From NCBI GenBank assembly GCA_963796225.1, contig CAWCLK010000009.1, forward strand, positions 124,001 to 188,000: a DNA stretch of 64,000 nucleotides, in the 5' to 3' direction. The notes beneath the pieces were generated by a model that was not told the DNA's origin, made no database searches, and saw only the letters and a list, made by a program, of their open reading frames with translations. The translations under genes and the position numbers were made by a program. Shown here piece after piece: positions 1-9,859 of this stretch. This DNA is from CAWCLK01 sp963796225. GTDB lineage: Bacteria; Actinomycetota; Nitriliruptoria; Nitriliruptorales; Nitriliruptoraceae. Positions within the stretch are counted from its first letter, which is position 1. The number at the start of each line of letters is the position of its first letter.

Positions 1-189
1 CAACGAGCTCGACACGACCGGGTACGTGGGCGCACTTCCTGAAGCACGCTCTGCGGCTCGTGCGCTCGAGCGTCACCGTGAGTCGACCGGCCCGACGCGT
101 CCTGCCCAGCAGTTCCGGACGTCGTGCGTGCTGGGCCGCCACGAGCAGGTCCGTCGCCTGGTCGGGGCCCGCCTGACCGACCCCGGGCG

Positions 190-1735
190 ATGGTGCGTCG
201 ATGGACCGAGCCCGTGGTGGTGGCCGAGGGCGCCGTGGCGGCGCACGACTCGCGTGTGCCGGCCAGCTCCCCGACGGGTGTCGGCCCCGACGGACGGCCG
301 CTGCTCGTGGCAACCCTGATCGTCCGGGACGAGGAGGCCATGCTCGGCGACTGCCTGGCGAGCCTGGACGGCCTCGTGGACCGCGTGGTCGTCGGCGACA
401 CCGGCTCCGTCGGACGCACGACGCGGTGGCGCAGCGAGCACGGGGCCGAGGTGGTCGAGGTGCCCTGGACCGGCGACTTCGCCGCGGCTCGCAACGCCGT
501 GCTCGACCAGTGCCGAGATGCCTGGTTCGTCCTGCAGGTCGATGCCGACGAACGGGTCGTCTGCGACGATCCGGAGACGGTCCGTCGCCGCCTCGCCGCC
601 GACGCACACGACGCCCGCATGTTCCGCGTCCGGCATCGACAACGTGATCGACGGCCGAGTCCCACACGTCCTTCGACGGACCGCGCACTGTTCGCGCCCC
701 AGGACATGACCTACCAGCGGCGAACTGCACGAGACGCCGTACGCCGGTCGACGGCGGCTCCGCGTCCTGGGTGACGCTTCGGGGGCCTCCGCCTCGTCCA
801 CCTCGGCTACGACCCGAGGGTGGTGGCGGGCCGCGACAAGAAGACCCGAAACGTCGAGATCGCACGGCGGCGCACGACGCCATCCCCGTCCGGCCGCAGA
901 CGGCGCATGAACCTCCTGCGGTCGCTCGCCGCCGCCGGACGAGGACACCGGAGGAGCAGGAGCGCGCTGGCACGCGACTGCTCGAAGGAGACGACACCAC
1001 TGACGCCGCCGGCCCGCGCCCACGTCCTCGGCGATCCTCGGCGCGGGTCCTCGGCCGACACCGACCGACGCCGCCCGCGCCAGCCTACCGCGAAGCCCTG
1101 CGACCTCGCCCCCGCCGAGGACCTCATCGCCCGCCGACATGCCGAGCTGGCCTTCGCTGACGACGACTTCGAGGCCGTATCGTGGTGGCCGCCGCGATCG
1201 GCGCGCGAGCAGCCGACGTCGGCATCTTCCGCTCCCCGCGCGACGAGGCCCGCGAGCTGCACCTGGTCGCGCTGTCACACCTCGCCCTGCACAACGAGGC
1301 CGCAGGCCCTCGCCACCCTGCACGACCTGCTGGCCGCTCGAGGCGCCCGCTCCCACGCAAGCGTGGCGGGACGTCGTCAGCCTGATCGCCCTGGTGGCGC
1401 CCGACGACGGCCTGCACGTGGCTGGTCGGCCCGCGACCGCACGACCTCGACGGGGCCGTCGCCGGCGCCGTGCTGGACATCTGCGGTCCACGAGCTCGCC
1501 ACCGAGTTCGTGCGAGACGACCTGCGCGCGCCGGCGGCGCACACGCCGCGACCGTCCGCCTCGGCTTGGTCGCGGCGCTCGTCGCCGGACGACATGGACG
1601 CCTTCGAAGGCCCTGCTCCAACACAGCCAGGCCCTCGAGCCGGCCGAGCTGGATCGACTCATGCAGCGCGCTGCCGAACGAGGCGCCGCCGATGCGGCCC
1701 AGGGCGTCGCGCACCAGCTGCTCGCGCGGACCTGA
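190..1735 (+). pseudogene. Family 2 glycosyltransferase with TPR-like C-terminal region, many frameshifts
   Basis: The first third reads as a GT2 catalytic domain: LLVATLIVRDEEAML (beta-1 strand and conserved E), a DTGS motif, then WTGDFAAARNAVLDQC and the metal-binding QVDADERV. Later pieces in other frames (RLVHLGYDPRVVAGRDKKTRN, LAPAEDLIARRHAELAFADDD, ELATEFVRDDLRA, LEPAELDRLMQRAAERG) match the helical TPR tail of this glycosyltransferase class. The pieces are collinear, but reading them needs at least eight frame changes, including compensating pairs near 405 and 437. ATG 190 is the likely start; bases 1-189 show no recognisable gene. As read, no functional protein is possible. The regular collinearity suggests consensus errors more than old decay. 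The acceptor is unknown; sulfotransferases follow on the other strand, so surface glycan or glycolipid decoration is an inference. Confidence 0.6.
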
Positions 1736-1766
1736 CGGCAGCGGCGGCCGCCGAACGACGTGGCCG

Positions 1767-2398
1767 CTAGGCCGCCGACTGCACGTTCGTCGGCGTAGCC
1801 GTAGTCGTCCGCGATGGCCGCGAGCTGGTCACGCAGCTCGCCGGCCGGGAGGTCGGTCCACTCGAGCTCGGCGCGCGCCGGTGGTTGAAGGTGCTCGGGC
1901 ACCTCCTCGAGCGCCCGCATCGGCGTGCTCGTACGACATGGGGTGGCCGACGTGCTCGGTGATCCGCACCAGCAGGTCCGCGTCGACGTCCTCGACGCGG
2001 TAGCGCCAGTCGGCGTGGGCCTCGCAGCGCCGGTTCCACTCCACGTACCAGCGCATCGCGTCCTGCACGTCGTCACCGGTCAGGCCCGGCACGTGGGCGT
2101 ACATGAACCACCGGAAGGTCTGGTGCGTCGGGATCCGTGAACATGCGGATGCCCACCAGCGAGCGGACGACGTCGAGGGGATGGCGGACCTGGTGCAGCA
2201 CCGGTCCGTCGAAGTCGTGCAGCCGCGGCACGGCCAGCCAGGACGAGTCACCGTCGAGCCCGGGAACACCGGGGCGTTTCCCGGGCCCCACCACTCCTCG
2301 TGGCCGCAGTCCACGCCGGCAGCACGCAGGACCTTCGAGATGAAGCCGGACCCGCTGCGTCCGGTCCCCACGATGACGAAGCTCGGCTGATCGCTCAC
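1767..2398 (-). pseudogene. Sulfotransferase family protein, frameshifted
   Basis: The N-terminus is SDQPSFVIVGTGRSGSGFIS, with the PAPS 5'-phosphosulfate-binding loop (GTGRSGSGFI) of sulfotransferases, followed by an EEWWGPGN segment. The next parts lie in other frames: LHQVRHPLDVVRSLVGIR (the 3'-phosphate-binding R/S helix), then HQTFRWFMYAHVPGL, MRWYVEWNRRCE, and a final LRDQLAAIADDYGYA. Breaks fall near 2240, 2130 and 1925. GTG 2398 is chosen as start because it overlaps the stop of the upstream sulfotransferase by four bases (GTGA), which indicates one operon. It would transfer sulfate from PAPS to a hydroxyl; the substrate is unknown. Confidence 0.6.
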
Positions 2399-3160
2399 GA
2401 GGCCACCTCCTGCGCCGGCGCGGCGGACTGTCGTCGGGTGCGCGGTCTGGGCAACACGGAGGGCACCGGGACGTCGAGGTGGATCAGCACCCGACGAAGC
2501 TCGTGCGCCGTGTTCGCGACCAGGTCCTCGTACCGCACGTGCAGCGGCTCGATCCCGGTCACGTCGAAGAACCGCTCCCAGCCTCGTCTCCCATCCGACC
2601 AGCTGGGCACGGATCTCGGAGATCGCTTCCGGGTCCTCGGGGACCTCGACGGCGGGCGTGCCGTCGCCGAGGTCGGCGAAAACGCCGGTGGCCGTCGCCC
2701 GATACAGCGACCGGGCCTGGCGATTCACGTCCTCGCGTGACAGGTGCACCCAGCGCACCGACGGGAGGAGGAGCTCCACCGCCTGTCGCACGACGGGCTC
2801 CTGCCCGGCCTGCATCGGGCGCCCCGCCGTTCAAGCAGGGCGAAGAACGCCATCAGCTGGTGCCAGTGCAGCTTGACGCCGAAGAGCGCCTTTGGGCGTG
2901 GTCCGGACGGCGAACAGGTGCGCCAGGTAGGTGGCGATGTCCCTCGTACCGAAGCGGCGGGCGAACGTGGGCACGGCCGCCTGCTGCTCGAGGTACTCCA
3001 ACGGCAGTCCAGCGCCGCACTGGTACAGCAGGTCGCCGAGCATGTTGCTGCCCGACCGTGGTGTCGACGCCACGACGTAGCAGCGGTCGGGCGGCGTGCC
3101 GAGCGGCCGCTGCGCGAGGTCGTGCTCGGGGCCGGCGAAGGCGAGCGTGTACGAGGCCAT
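2395..3160 (-). pseudogene. Stf0-like sulfotransferase, frameshifted
   Basis: Reassembled across three frames: CYVVASTPRSGSNMLGDLL (PAPS loop), FARRFGTRDIATYLAHLF, FGVKLHWHQLMAFFALLE, WVHLSREDVNRQARSLYRA, then WERFFDVTGIEPLHVRYEDL. This order and the FGVKLHW and YEDL motifs are those of Stf0-type sulfotransferases (the trehalose 2-sulfotransferase family). Frame changes lie near 2890, 2825 and 2595. The start is ATG 3160. It overlaps the next sulfotransferase gene by GTGA and the enoyl-CoA hydratase gene lies upstream on the same strand. Trehalose or another sugar lipid is a possible acceptor, but specificity cannot be read from the sequence. Confidence 0.65.
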
Positions 3161-3238
3161 GGGGACGCACCCGTTCGTGGGACCGGTCCCCTCCCCCGTC
3201 GGACGCCGTTGCCCGCGCTCAAGCGCGAGCGGCCGTGG

Positions 3239-4013
3239 TCACCGCCCCGTGAACTGCGGGTCCCGCTTCTCCATCCAGGCCACCACGGCCTCGGTGGTGT
3301 CCGGGCCCGGCGATGCACTCGAGCTGGGCGTCGCGTTCGGCCTTGAGCGCCCCGTCGCGGGTGCGGGTGTGGTTCTCGCGCACCAGGCGCGGGGTCCGAC
3401 GCACCGCTCCGGGGCCGGCGGCCAACCGGGCGGTCCAGGCCAGCGCGTCGCCGTAGGGGTCGTCGGCCCCGACGGCGACCTCCGCGAGTCCGATGGCCAG
3501 GGCCTCCTCGGCCTCGACCGTGCGAGCGGTGAGGATCAGCTCGGTCGCCCGGCCCTGTCCCACCAGTCGTGGGAGCCGGTAGGTGCCGCCGAGGTCGGGG
3601 ACCAGGCCCCAGCGACGTTCGAGCACCGAGATCCGGGCGCTCGGGGCGACCAGGCGGACGTGGCAGGCGGCCGCGAGCTGGATCCCGCCGCCGAGGCAGT
3701 AGCCCTCGATCAGCGCCACCGTGGGCTTGTCGAGGTCCTCGAAGGCGGTGAAGGAGTCCTGCAACCCGGAGATGAAGGCGTGGTCGACCTCGCTGGCCAG
3801 CTCGCCCATCATCGACACGTCGAGGCCGGACGAGAAGTTGCCGGCCGCGCCCCGCAGCAGCACCGCCCCGACGGCGTCGTCCTCGGCCGCCTGCGCCGCA
3901 CGTTCCGGCAGCTGCTCGAAGACCTCCCGGCTGAGCGCGTTGCGGACGTCGGGGCGGTCGATGGTGACGACCGCGACGCCGTCGACGACCTCGTACGTGA
4001 CGACCTCGGCCAT
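3239..4013 (-). CDS. Enoyl-CoA hydratase/isomerase family protein (one frameshift)
   Basis: Crotonase fold. MAEVVTYEVVDGVAVVTIDR opens the protein, followed by the oxyanion-hole segments GNFSSGLDVSMMG and IEGYCLGGGIQLAAACHVRL, then LVPDLGGTYRLPRLVGQGRA. ATG 4013 is preferred over an upstream in-frame codon because crotonases begin just before this strand. Near 3305 one extra G throws the C-terminus out of frame; removing it restores GPDTTEAVVAWMEKRDPQF and the stop at 3239, which is where the family ends. Hydration of a trans-2-enoyl-CoA is the family role; the substrate is unknown. It lies outside the operator-linked steroid operons. Confidence 0.8.
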
Positions 4014-4096
4014 GTGGCTGCCCTGTCGGTGGGAAGGTGGGGAGGCTGGGTACCGTCGGCAGCCTACGTCCACCCTGATCCCGACGGATTCGACCC

Positions 4097-4849
4097 GTGC
4101 CGACCTCCTCCCCCGACCTCCTCGAACGCGAGTGGGTCTCGCTGCGCGACCCCGAGGACGACCACCGCATCTACACCTTCGACGTGTCGTTCCTGCTGTC
4201 GGGCTACCGCTGCATCTACGGCGCCGGGTGTCCCGGCATCACCGACGAGGACCGCCCCGACCTCGGCTGCTGCGTCCACGGTGCCTACCTCAACGAGGAC
4301 GACGACGCCGACGAGCTCGAGCGGCTGGTCGCCGAGGAGCTCGGTCCCGCCACGATGCAGTTCCACCGCAAGGCGAGCAAGAAGGGCGTGACCGAGGTCG
4401 ACGACGAGGACGAGGTGCACACGCGCACCGTGAAGGGTGCCTGCATCTTCCTCAACCGGGCCGACTTCGACGGTCCGATGGGCTGCGCGCTGCACCACCT
4501 GGCCGTCGAACGGGGCGAGCACCACATGACCTACAAGCCGACGGTGTGCTGGCAGCTGCCCCTGCACCGGACGATCGACGAACGCACCGCCAACGACGGC
4601 GGGACGCTCGAGGTCCACACGATCGCGGCGTTCGAACGCGGCCACTGGGGCGAGGGCGGGGCCGACTTCGGCTGGTACTGCACCGACGAACCCGCCGCCT
4701 TCCCGGCCGACACGCCGCTGTACCTCGACATGGAGCACGAGCTGCGCGCCATGGTCGGCGACGCGGTGTACGAGGCCCTCGCCGAGCACCTCGCGACCCG
4801 CCGGGACCGCGGCGGCGTGGTGCGCTTCCTCCCGGTCGTCGGGGCCTGA
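4097..4849 (+). CDS. Cysteine-rich protein of unknown function
   Basis: 250 residues, acidic, with GTG 4097 as start. Cysteines come in clusters (CIYGAGCPGI, DLGCCVHGAY, GACIFLN, MGCALHH, TVCWQLP, WYCTDEP), a pattern that resembles small Zn/Fe-binding families such as YkgJ or DUF3109, though I do not recognise an exact family. The His and Cys residues (CALHHLAVERGEHH) could bind a metal. There is no signal peptide, so it is probably cytosolic. It stands alone, divergent from the enoyl-CoA hydratase and convergent with dinB, sharing the palindromic element at 4856-4904 as a likely terminator. Confidence 0.65.
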   Translation: MPTSSPDLLEREWVSLRDPEDDHRIYTFDVSFLLSGYRCIYGAGCPGITDEDRPDLGCCVHGAYLNEDDDADELERLVAEELGPATMQFHRKASKKGVTEVDDEDEVHTRTVKGACIFLNRADFDGPMGCALHHLAVERGEHHMTYKPTVCWQLPLHRTIDERTANDGGTLEVHTIAAFERGHWGEGGADFGWYCTDEPAAFPADTPLYLDMEHELRAMVGDAVYEALAEHLATRRDRGGVVRFLPVVGA

Positions 4850-4855
4850 GCCACC

Positions 4856-4904
4856 GTCGAGTGTGCTCCTGACTCAACCATTCCGAGTCAGCAGCACGCT
4901 CGAT
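4856..4904. repeat. Palindromic element, copy A (hairpin between convergent genes)
   Basis: The outer arms GTCGAGTGTGCT (4856-4867) and AGCACGCTCGAT (4893-4904) pair apart from two G-U type mismatches. An inner stem, CTGACTC/GAGTCAG, encloses a short loop. The element sits between the stop codons of the Cys-rich gene and dinB, so it could terminate both transcripts. A clearly related copy lies at 13156-13206 inside dnaE2, so it is a dispersed element and not just a terminator. Confidence 0.7.
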
Positions 4905-4906
4905 GG

Positions 4907-6127
4907 TCAGGGGTCCTTGAAGTCCTCGCGCTGCGGGGCGCGGTTGCCCCCGTACAGGTCGTCGTCGAGCAGCGAGGCGGCCGACACCGTCAGCCCGTCG
5001 AAGCGTTCGCGGACGGCGTCGGCGACCTCGTCGACGTGCTCCCAGCGTCCGTCGACGTCGAGGGTGAGCTGGCGTGCGGCCTGGCCCTCGACGAGGTTGG
5101 ACACGCCGACGCCGAGCAGGCGGACACGGGCGCGTTCGAGCCGCAGGGAGTGGAACAGCTCGGTGGCGTGGTCGGCGACGTCGCGGGTGCGGTCGGTCGG
5201 CAGCGGCAGCGTGACCGACCGGGTCACGGTGTCGAAGGACGCGAACCGGCACTTCAGCGTGATGGTGCGCCCGGCGAGGTCGGCCTTGCGCAGGCGGTAG
5301 CCGACCTTCTCGGCCAGCCGCAGGATCACCCGCTCGAGCTGCTCGGGGTCGTCGACGTCCTCGTCGAAGGTGGTCTCGTTGGACACCGACTTGGCGGCCT
5401 CGTGGGGCACGACGCGGCGTTCGTCCCGGCCGCGGGACAGCCGGTGCAACTGGCTGCCCATCGCGTCGCCGACGACCCGGACCAGGGTCCGCTGGTCGGC
5501 GTCGGCGAGCTGGCCGACCGTGCGGAAGCCGTAGTCGGTGAGGCGTTCGACGGTCTTCGGTCCCGCACCCCACAGGTCACCGACGGGCAGGGGGCGCAGG
5601 AACGCCTCGACCTCGTCGACCCGGAGGTGGAACAGCCCGTCGGGCTTGGCCTTGCCCGAGCACAGCTTGGCGAGGAACTTGGTCGGGGCGATGCCCACCG
5701 ACACGGCCAGGTCGAGCTCGTCGCGCACCCGCTGGCGGAGCATGGCGGCGATCTCGACCGGTTCGCCGAGAAGCCGTCGCGCCCCGCCGACGTCCAGGAA
5801 CGCCTCGTCCAGGGACAGCGGTTCGACCAGCGGCGTGATGTCCCGGAACATCCCCATCACCGCCCGGGACACCTCGGTGTAGACCTCGAAGCGCGCCGGC
5901 ACGATCACGAGGTCGGGACAGAGCCGCCGGGCCCGGACCATCGGCATGGCGGAGTGGATCCCGAAGCGGCGGGACTCGTAGGAGGCGGCCGCGACCACGC
6001 CCCGCCCCCCGGCGCCCCCGACGACCACGGGACGGCCCCGCAGCTCGGGGTGGTCGCGCTGCTCGACGGAGGCGTAGAAGGCGTCCATGTCGGCGTGCAG
6101 GATCGGTTCGGGCGGCCGCGCGACCAT
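4907..6127 (-). CDS. dinB: DNA polymerase IV (Y-family translesion polymerase)
   Basis: 406 residues. The catalytic metal ligands are in ILHADMDAFYASVEQ (residues about 9-23) and EPLSLDEAFLDV. The palm is followed by helix-hairpin-helix segments (VSVGIAPTKFLAKLCSGKAK, GDLWGAGPKTVERLTDYG) and a little-finger domain ending LTVSAASLLDDD. ATG 6127 is the start because the family begins directly before the first catalytic strand; a much longer reading frame upstream is a GC artefact. It synthesises DNA across lesions, usually under SOS control, but I saw no clear LexA box. It lies 6 kb from the DnaE2/DUF6504 pair, and copies of the same palindrome flank or interrupt both loci. Confidence 0.95.
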   Translation of the reverse strand: MVARPPEPILHADMDAFYASVEQRDHPELRGRPVVVGGAGGRGVVAAASYESRRFGIHSAMPMVRARRLCPDLVIVPARFEVYTEVSRAVMGMFRDITPLVEPLSLDEAFLDVGGARRLLGEPVEIAAMLRQRVRDELDLAVSVGIAPTKFLAKLCSGKAKPDGLFHLRVDEVEAFLRPLPVGDLWGAGPKTVERLTDYGFRTVGQLADADQRTLVRVVGDAMGSQLHRLSRGRDERRVVPHEAAKSVSNETTFDEDVDDPEQLERVILRLAEKVGYRLRKADLAGRTITLKCRFASFDTVTRSVTLPLPTDRTRDVADHATELFHSLRLERARVRLLGVGVSNLVEGQAARQLTLDVDGRWEHVDEVADAVRERFDGLTVSAASLLDDDLYGGNRAPQREDFKDP

Positions 6128-6232
6128 GACCGGCACCTCCCGTTCGACACGACCGGGACGAACGTGCGTTCGACACCCGGAGCGTAGCGGTCGCCGCCCT
6201 ACCCTCCTGCCTCCCCCAGCAACGAGTCTCCC

Positions 6233-6952
6233 GTGCCGATCACCGCCGTCCCCCACCACGTCGCCGCCGCCGTGCCGTCGCTGGACGCCGCCCACGCCCG
6301 GTGGCGCGACCGGCTGGGCGCGGGCGACCTCGCGGGCGACGGACCGTTCATCGGGTTCCGCAACCACCAGTACCGGTTCGGCAACGGGGCGGTGCTCGAG
6401 CTGCTCGAGCCGAACGACGACGGCGGGGCGTTCGTCGGCCGCTTCCTCGAACGCTTCGGCGCCAGCGTCCACCACGTCACCCTGAAGGTGCCGGACCTGC
6501 CCGCGGCGCTGGAGGTGCTGGCCGCGGAGGACCTGCCGGTCGTCGACGTGTCGCTGGACGACGAGCGCTGGCAGGAGTCGTTCGTCCGACCGTCGGCGGT
6601 GGGCGGTCTCATCGTGCAGGTCGCCTCCACCACGCTGGACGACGCCGCATGGGCCGAGCTGACCGGCTTCACGATGACCGACCCGCGCCCCGACGCGGCG
6701 TCGCTGCTCGGCCCGCTCCTGCAGCACCCCGACCTCGACCGCGCCCGCGCGATCTGGACCACCCTCGGGGGTCGGGTCGTCGAGGTCGACGACGCGCTGC
6801 TCGAGGTCACCTGGGACGACGGCCCGCTGGCGGTCCGGATCCGGCGCGGTGAGGTCGCGGGACCGGTAGGCCTGCGGTTCCGGGGCACGACGCCGTTGCC
6901 GGCCGACCCGGCGCTCGGCCCCGCGGTCCTGGCCGAGGAACCGCTGCCCTGA
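6233..6952 (+). CDS. VOC (glyoxalase-fold) family protein
   Basis: 239 residues beginning GTG 6233 (PITAVPHHVAAAVPSLDAAH). It carries the alternating beta-alpha-beta modules of the vicinal oxygen chelate superfamily: PHHVAAAV, NGAVLELLEP, then ASVHHVTLKVPDLPAALEVL and a C-terminal pair of modules. The metal-ligand candidates are the His of PHHVA and HHVTL and the Glu of LELLEP. The arrangement resembles methylmalonyl-CoA epimerase and dioxygenase-like members, but the substrate is not evident. It is divergent from dinB with a short gap, and convergent with the HAD gene. Confidence 0.75.
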   Translation: MPITAVPHHVAAAVPSLDAAHARWRDRLGAGDLAGDGPFIGFRNHQYRFGNGAVLELLEPNDDGGAFVGRFLERFGASVHHVTLKVPDLPAALEVLAAEDLPVVDVSLDDERWQESFVRPSAVGGLIVQVASTTLDDAAWAELTGFTMTDPRPDAASLLGPLLQHPDLDRARAIWTTLGGRVVEVDDALLEVTWDDGPLAVRIRRGEVAGPVGLRFRGTTPLPADPALGPAVLAEEPLP

Positions 6953-6954
6953 GG

Positions 6955-7609
6955 TCAGTCGATCCCGGCCACGTCCAGCGCCGCGACCAGCGAGTCGACC
7001 ACCGGCACGCCCTGTCGTTCCAGCTCCTCGCGCGGGTGTGATCCGCCGTCGTAGAGCACGCACCGCGCCCCGACGTGTGCGGCCGCGTGGGCGTCGTCGG
7101 TGGCGTCCCCGATCACCAGCACGTCCGACGGGTCGTCGCCCGCGACGTGCGCGACGGCGCGCAGGTGCGCCTCCAGCTCGCCGGCCTTGCGTCCGCCGCC
7201 CGGGCCGCGCAGCCCGTCCACCCGCACGAAGCGCTGGTGGATCCCGAAGCGGTGGACGAGCGGTTCGAGCATCTCGTGACGCGCCATGGACAGCAGGGAC
7301 TGGGTCCGACCGGAGGCGGTGACTGCGTCGAGTGCGAGGTGGGCGTCAGTCGGCGAGCGCGGCGTCGGCCAGCGCGGCCTCGTAGGCGCGGTGGAACACG
7401 TCGTCGATGCGCACCCAGTCGGCGTCGCTGATGGGCCGCTCGAAGAGGCGCTCGTAGAAGCGACGGACGGGGCGGGTGTAGAGCCGCTGGTAGGTGGCCA
7501 TGTCCGTCGGGGGCACGTCGAACTCGGCCAGCAGGTGGTTCAGGGCGTGCAGGACGACCTGCTGGTCGGCCAGCAGCGTCCCGTTCCAGTCCCAGACCAC
7601 GTGTCGCAC
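6955..7609 (-). CDS. HAD-superfamily hydrolase, phosphoglycolate phosphatase type (one frameshift)
   Basis: The N-terminal part has HAD motif I, VVWDWNGTLLAD, with nucleophile D and acid/base D; GTG 7609 precedes it directly. The C-terminal part supplies motif III (GGRKAG with the conserved Lys) and motif IV (VLVIGDATDDAHAA). The two parts are in different frames, joined near 7345, where the cap segment RAYEAALADAALAD should run into LALDAVTASGRTQSLLS. Apart from that the protein has normal family length, about 217 residues. It would dephosphorylate a small phosphate ester; the substrate is unknown. Confidence 0.8.
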
Positions 7610-7673
7610 GCATCCCAGCGTACGGCAGGGGGGCCGGGGCCCGGGGGCACGCACCACCCCGGGCCCGCGGTGG

Positions 7674-8714
7674 TCAGCCGTTCGGGAGGATGACGGCGCG
7701 GCCGTCGACGTGGCCGTCGTGCAGGGCCTTGTAGGCCTGCTCGGCCTGCTCGAGCGGGAACCGCTCGGTGTGGACGGTGAGGTGGCCCGACGCGGCCAGC
7801 GACAGCACCTCGGCCAGCTCGGTGACCGAGCCCCAGTACGTGGTCTGGATGCTTGCCTCGTAGGGCACCGCGAAGAAGCTCACCGGCAGCGTGCCGCCAC
7901 CGATGCCGACGATCGTCAGGTCGCCCAGGGGTCGGACGACGGCCGCGGCGGTCGTCAGGGTGGGTTCGGCCCCGACGAAGTCGACGACGACCTCGGCGCC
8001 CCGTCCGCTGGTCAGCCCGCGGATCTCCTCGGCGGCGTCCGGCCCGGCGACGACCGCGTGGTCGGCGCCGACCTCCAGGGCCGTGGCCAGCTTGGATTCG
8101 TCGAGGTCGACCGCGACCACCCGGGCGGGCGTGAGGGCCTTGAGGATCTGCACGCCGACGTGGCCGAGCCCGCCGACACCGATCACCACGGCCGTGCTGC
8201 CGGCGGTGAGCTTGGGTACGGACCGCTTGATGGCGTGGTAGGGCGTCAGGCCCGCGTCGGTCAGCGGGGCAGCGTCGCGCGGGTCGACCCCGTCCAGGGG
8301 CACGAGCAGTCGGGCCGACGGGACGAGCATGTACTCGGCGTGCCCGCCGTCGCGGCCCAGGCCGCCGCCGGCCGCGCCGAGCTCGGCGGCGTGCTCGCAG
8401 TAGTTCTCCATGCCGAGGCGGCAGCGCTGGCAGCGACCGCAACCCCAGGGTCCGTAGACAGCGACGGGCGCCCCGTGCTCGAACCCGGTGACGCCGGGAC
8501 CCGTGGCCTCGACCCACCCCGCCACCTCGTGGCCCAGGGTGAAGGGCAGCTCGTACGGCAGCAGGCCCTCGTCGAACTCCATGACGTGCAGGTCGGAATG
8601 GCAGGCGCCGGAGCCACCGACCTTGATCAGGACCTCACCCGGGCCCGGGTCGGGCTGGGGGACGTCGGTGAGCGTGGGCCAGTGCTTCCACGCGGTGAAC
8701 TGGTAGGCGCGCAT
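7674..8714 (-). CDS. Zinc-dependent alcohol dehydrogenase (MDR superfamily)
   Basis: 346 residues. The catalytic zinc site includes C38 (GSGACHSDLHV) and H62 (LGHEVAGWV). The structural zinc lobe is CGRCQRCRLGMENYC, with four cysteines. The Rossmann domain has VIGVGGLGHVGVQILKAL, followed by AVDLDESK, whose Asp suggests NAD rather than NADP preference. The C-terminal VHTERFPLEQAEQAYKALHD is typical of the ADH/cinnamyl group. Likely role: reversible oxidation of a primary alcohol. ATG 8714 is the only start consistent with the family. It is monocistronic. The 210 bases between it and the divergent GNAT gene show no clear motif. Confidence 0.93.
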   Translation of the reverse strand: MRAYQFTAWKHWPTLTDVPQPDPGPGEVLIKVGGSGACHSDLHVMEFDEGLLPYELPFTLGHEVAGWVEATGPGVTGFEHGAPVAVYGPWGCGRCQRCRLGMENYCEHAAELGAAGGGLGRDGGHAEYMLVPSARLLVPLDGVDPRDAAPLTDAGLTPYHAIKRSVPKLTAGSTAVVIGVGGLGHVGVQILKALTPARVVAVDLDESKLATALEVGADHAVVAGPDAAEEIRGLTSGRGAEVVVDFVGAEPTLTTAAAVVRPLGDLTIVGIGGGTLPVSFFAVPYEASIQTTYWGSVTELAEVLSLAASGHLTVHTERFPLEQAEQAYKALHDGHVDGRAVILPNG

Positions 8715-8926
8715 CCGAAGGCTCCTCGTAGGCAGGACGTTGCCAACGCGACAGCGTCGCGACGGACCGTCGACGGGCCCACGGGCCGGTGGCACCCCTC
8801 CGCAGGGCCATAGGACCCTCGCCGGGGCGAGCAGGGCGCGCACGACTGCGAGTGACACGACCGCCCCCACCGACGACACTCCCCCGGCGTCGCGGTCACC
8901 GACCGCCGTACGCCCCCGGGGACCCC

Positions 8927-9837
8927 ATGCCAGACCTGCTGTTGCCCCTGCCTGCCGGCACGACCGCGCGCGGTGCCACCATGGACGACGTCGCCGGCCG
9001 CGGTGGCCGTCACACGTGCAGCCGAGCAGGCCGAGGGCCTCGAGTCCCTGACCGTCCACGACGACATCGCCGGGGACTGGGGGCGCCCCGGCATGGACAT
9101 CGCCGCCGACGTCCTGCTGGTCGAGGAGGACGGTCGGGTCGTCGCCTACGCCGAGGAGTACCGGGGGCGCGCGTTCGCCCACGTCCACCCCGAGCACCAG
9201 GGATGCGGGATCGGCTCGGTGATCGCGGCGTGGACCGAGGACCACGCCCGCAGCGCGGGGCACCTCCAGGTCGGCCAGACCGTGCCGGTCACCGCCCGAC
9301 GTGCCCGCGCGCTGCTGGAGGGGCGCGGCTACCTGCCCCGATGGGACTCGTGGATCCTCAAGATGGGCGCTGGACGGCCCGCCGCCCCCGCCCCGGGTGC
9401 CGGCCGGCGTCACCATCCGCAGCCTGCGCCGTCCCGACGACGACCGCGCCCTGCACGCCGTGATCGAGGAGGCCTTCGACACCTGGCCCGACCGGGACGT
9501 CGGGATGTCGTTCGAGGACTGGTCGGCCAGCTACCTCGACCGGGCCGTGGACACCGATCTGGTCGTGGTGGCCGAGGAGGCCGGCCGGATCGTGGGTGCC
9601 GCCGTGTGCATCCCCGAGGAGGGCGAGGGCTGGGTCGACCAGCTCGCCGTGCTGCCCGCGGCATGGGGACGCGGCATCGGCGGGGCGGTGCTGCAGGCCA
9701 GCTTCCAGCGGTTCCGCGACCGGGGCCTGGCCGCGGCAGCGCTGTCGACGGACTCGCGCACCGGGGCGCTGGGGCTGTACGAGCACGCGGGGATGGCGGT
9801 GACCGAGTCCTTCACCCGGTACACGTTGGTGCTGTGA
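8927..9837 (+). CDS. Tandem GNAT acetyltransferase, mycothiol synthase-like (two frameshifts)
   Basis: Two GNAT domains in one protein of about 300 residues. The first has VLLVEEDGRVVAYAEEYRG and the acetyl-CoA loop HPEHQGCGIGSVIAAW. The second has DLVVVAEEAGRIVGAAVCIP and VLPAAWGRGIGGAVLQASFQ, then LGLYEHAGMAVTESFTRY. The duplicated architecture is that of MshD-like acetyltransferases, but the sequence alone does not prove mycothiol synthesis. ATG 8927 starts a peptide (MPDLLLPLPAGTTARGATMD) that must change frame near 9000 to enter the first domain, and another break near 9375 separates the two domains. Confidence 0.7.
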
Positions 9838-9859
9838 CCTCCACCACCCGCGGAACGGC

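Noticed and set aside
4907..7063. N-terminal extension of dinB by 312 codons
   Set aside because: The extra part overlaps the VOC gene in antisense and has no homology-like pattern; the family starts at ATG 6127.
8715..8926. Possible regulatory RNA between the alcohol dehydrogenase and GNAT genes
   Set aside because: Only short, weak stems and no recognisable riboswitch or leader motif.
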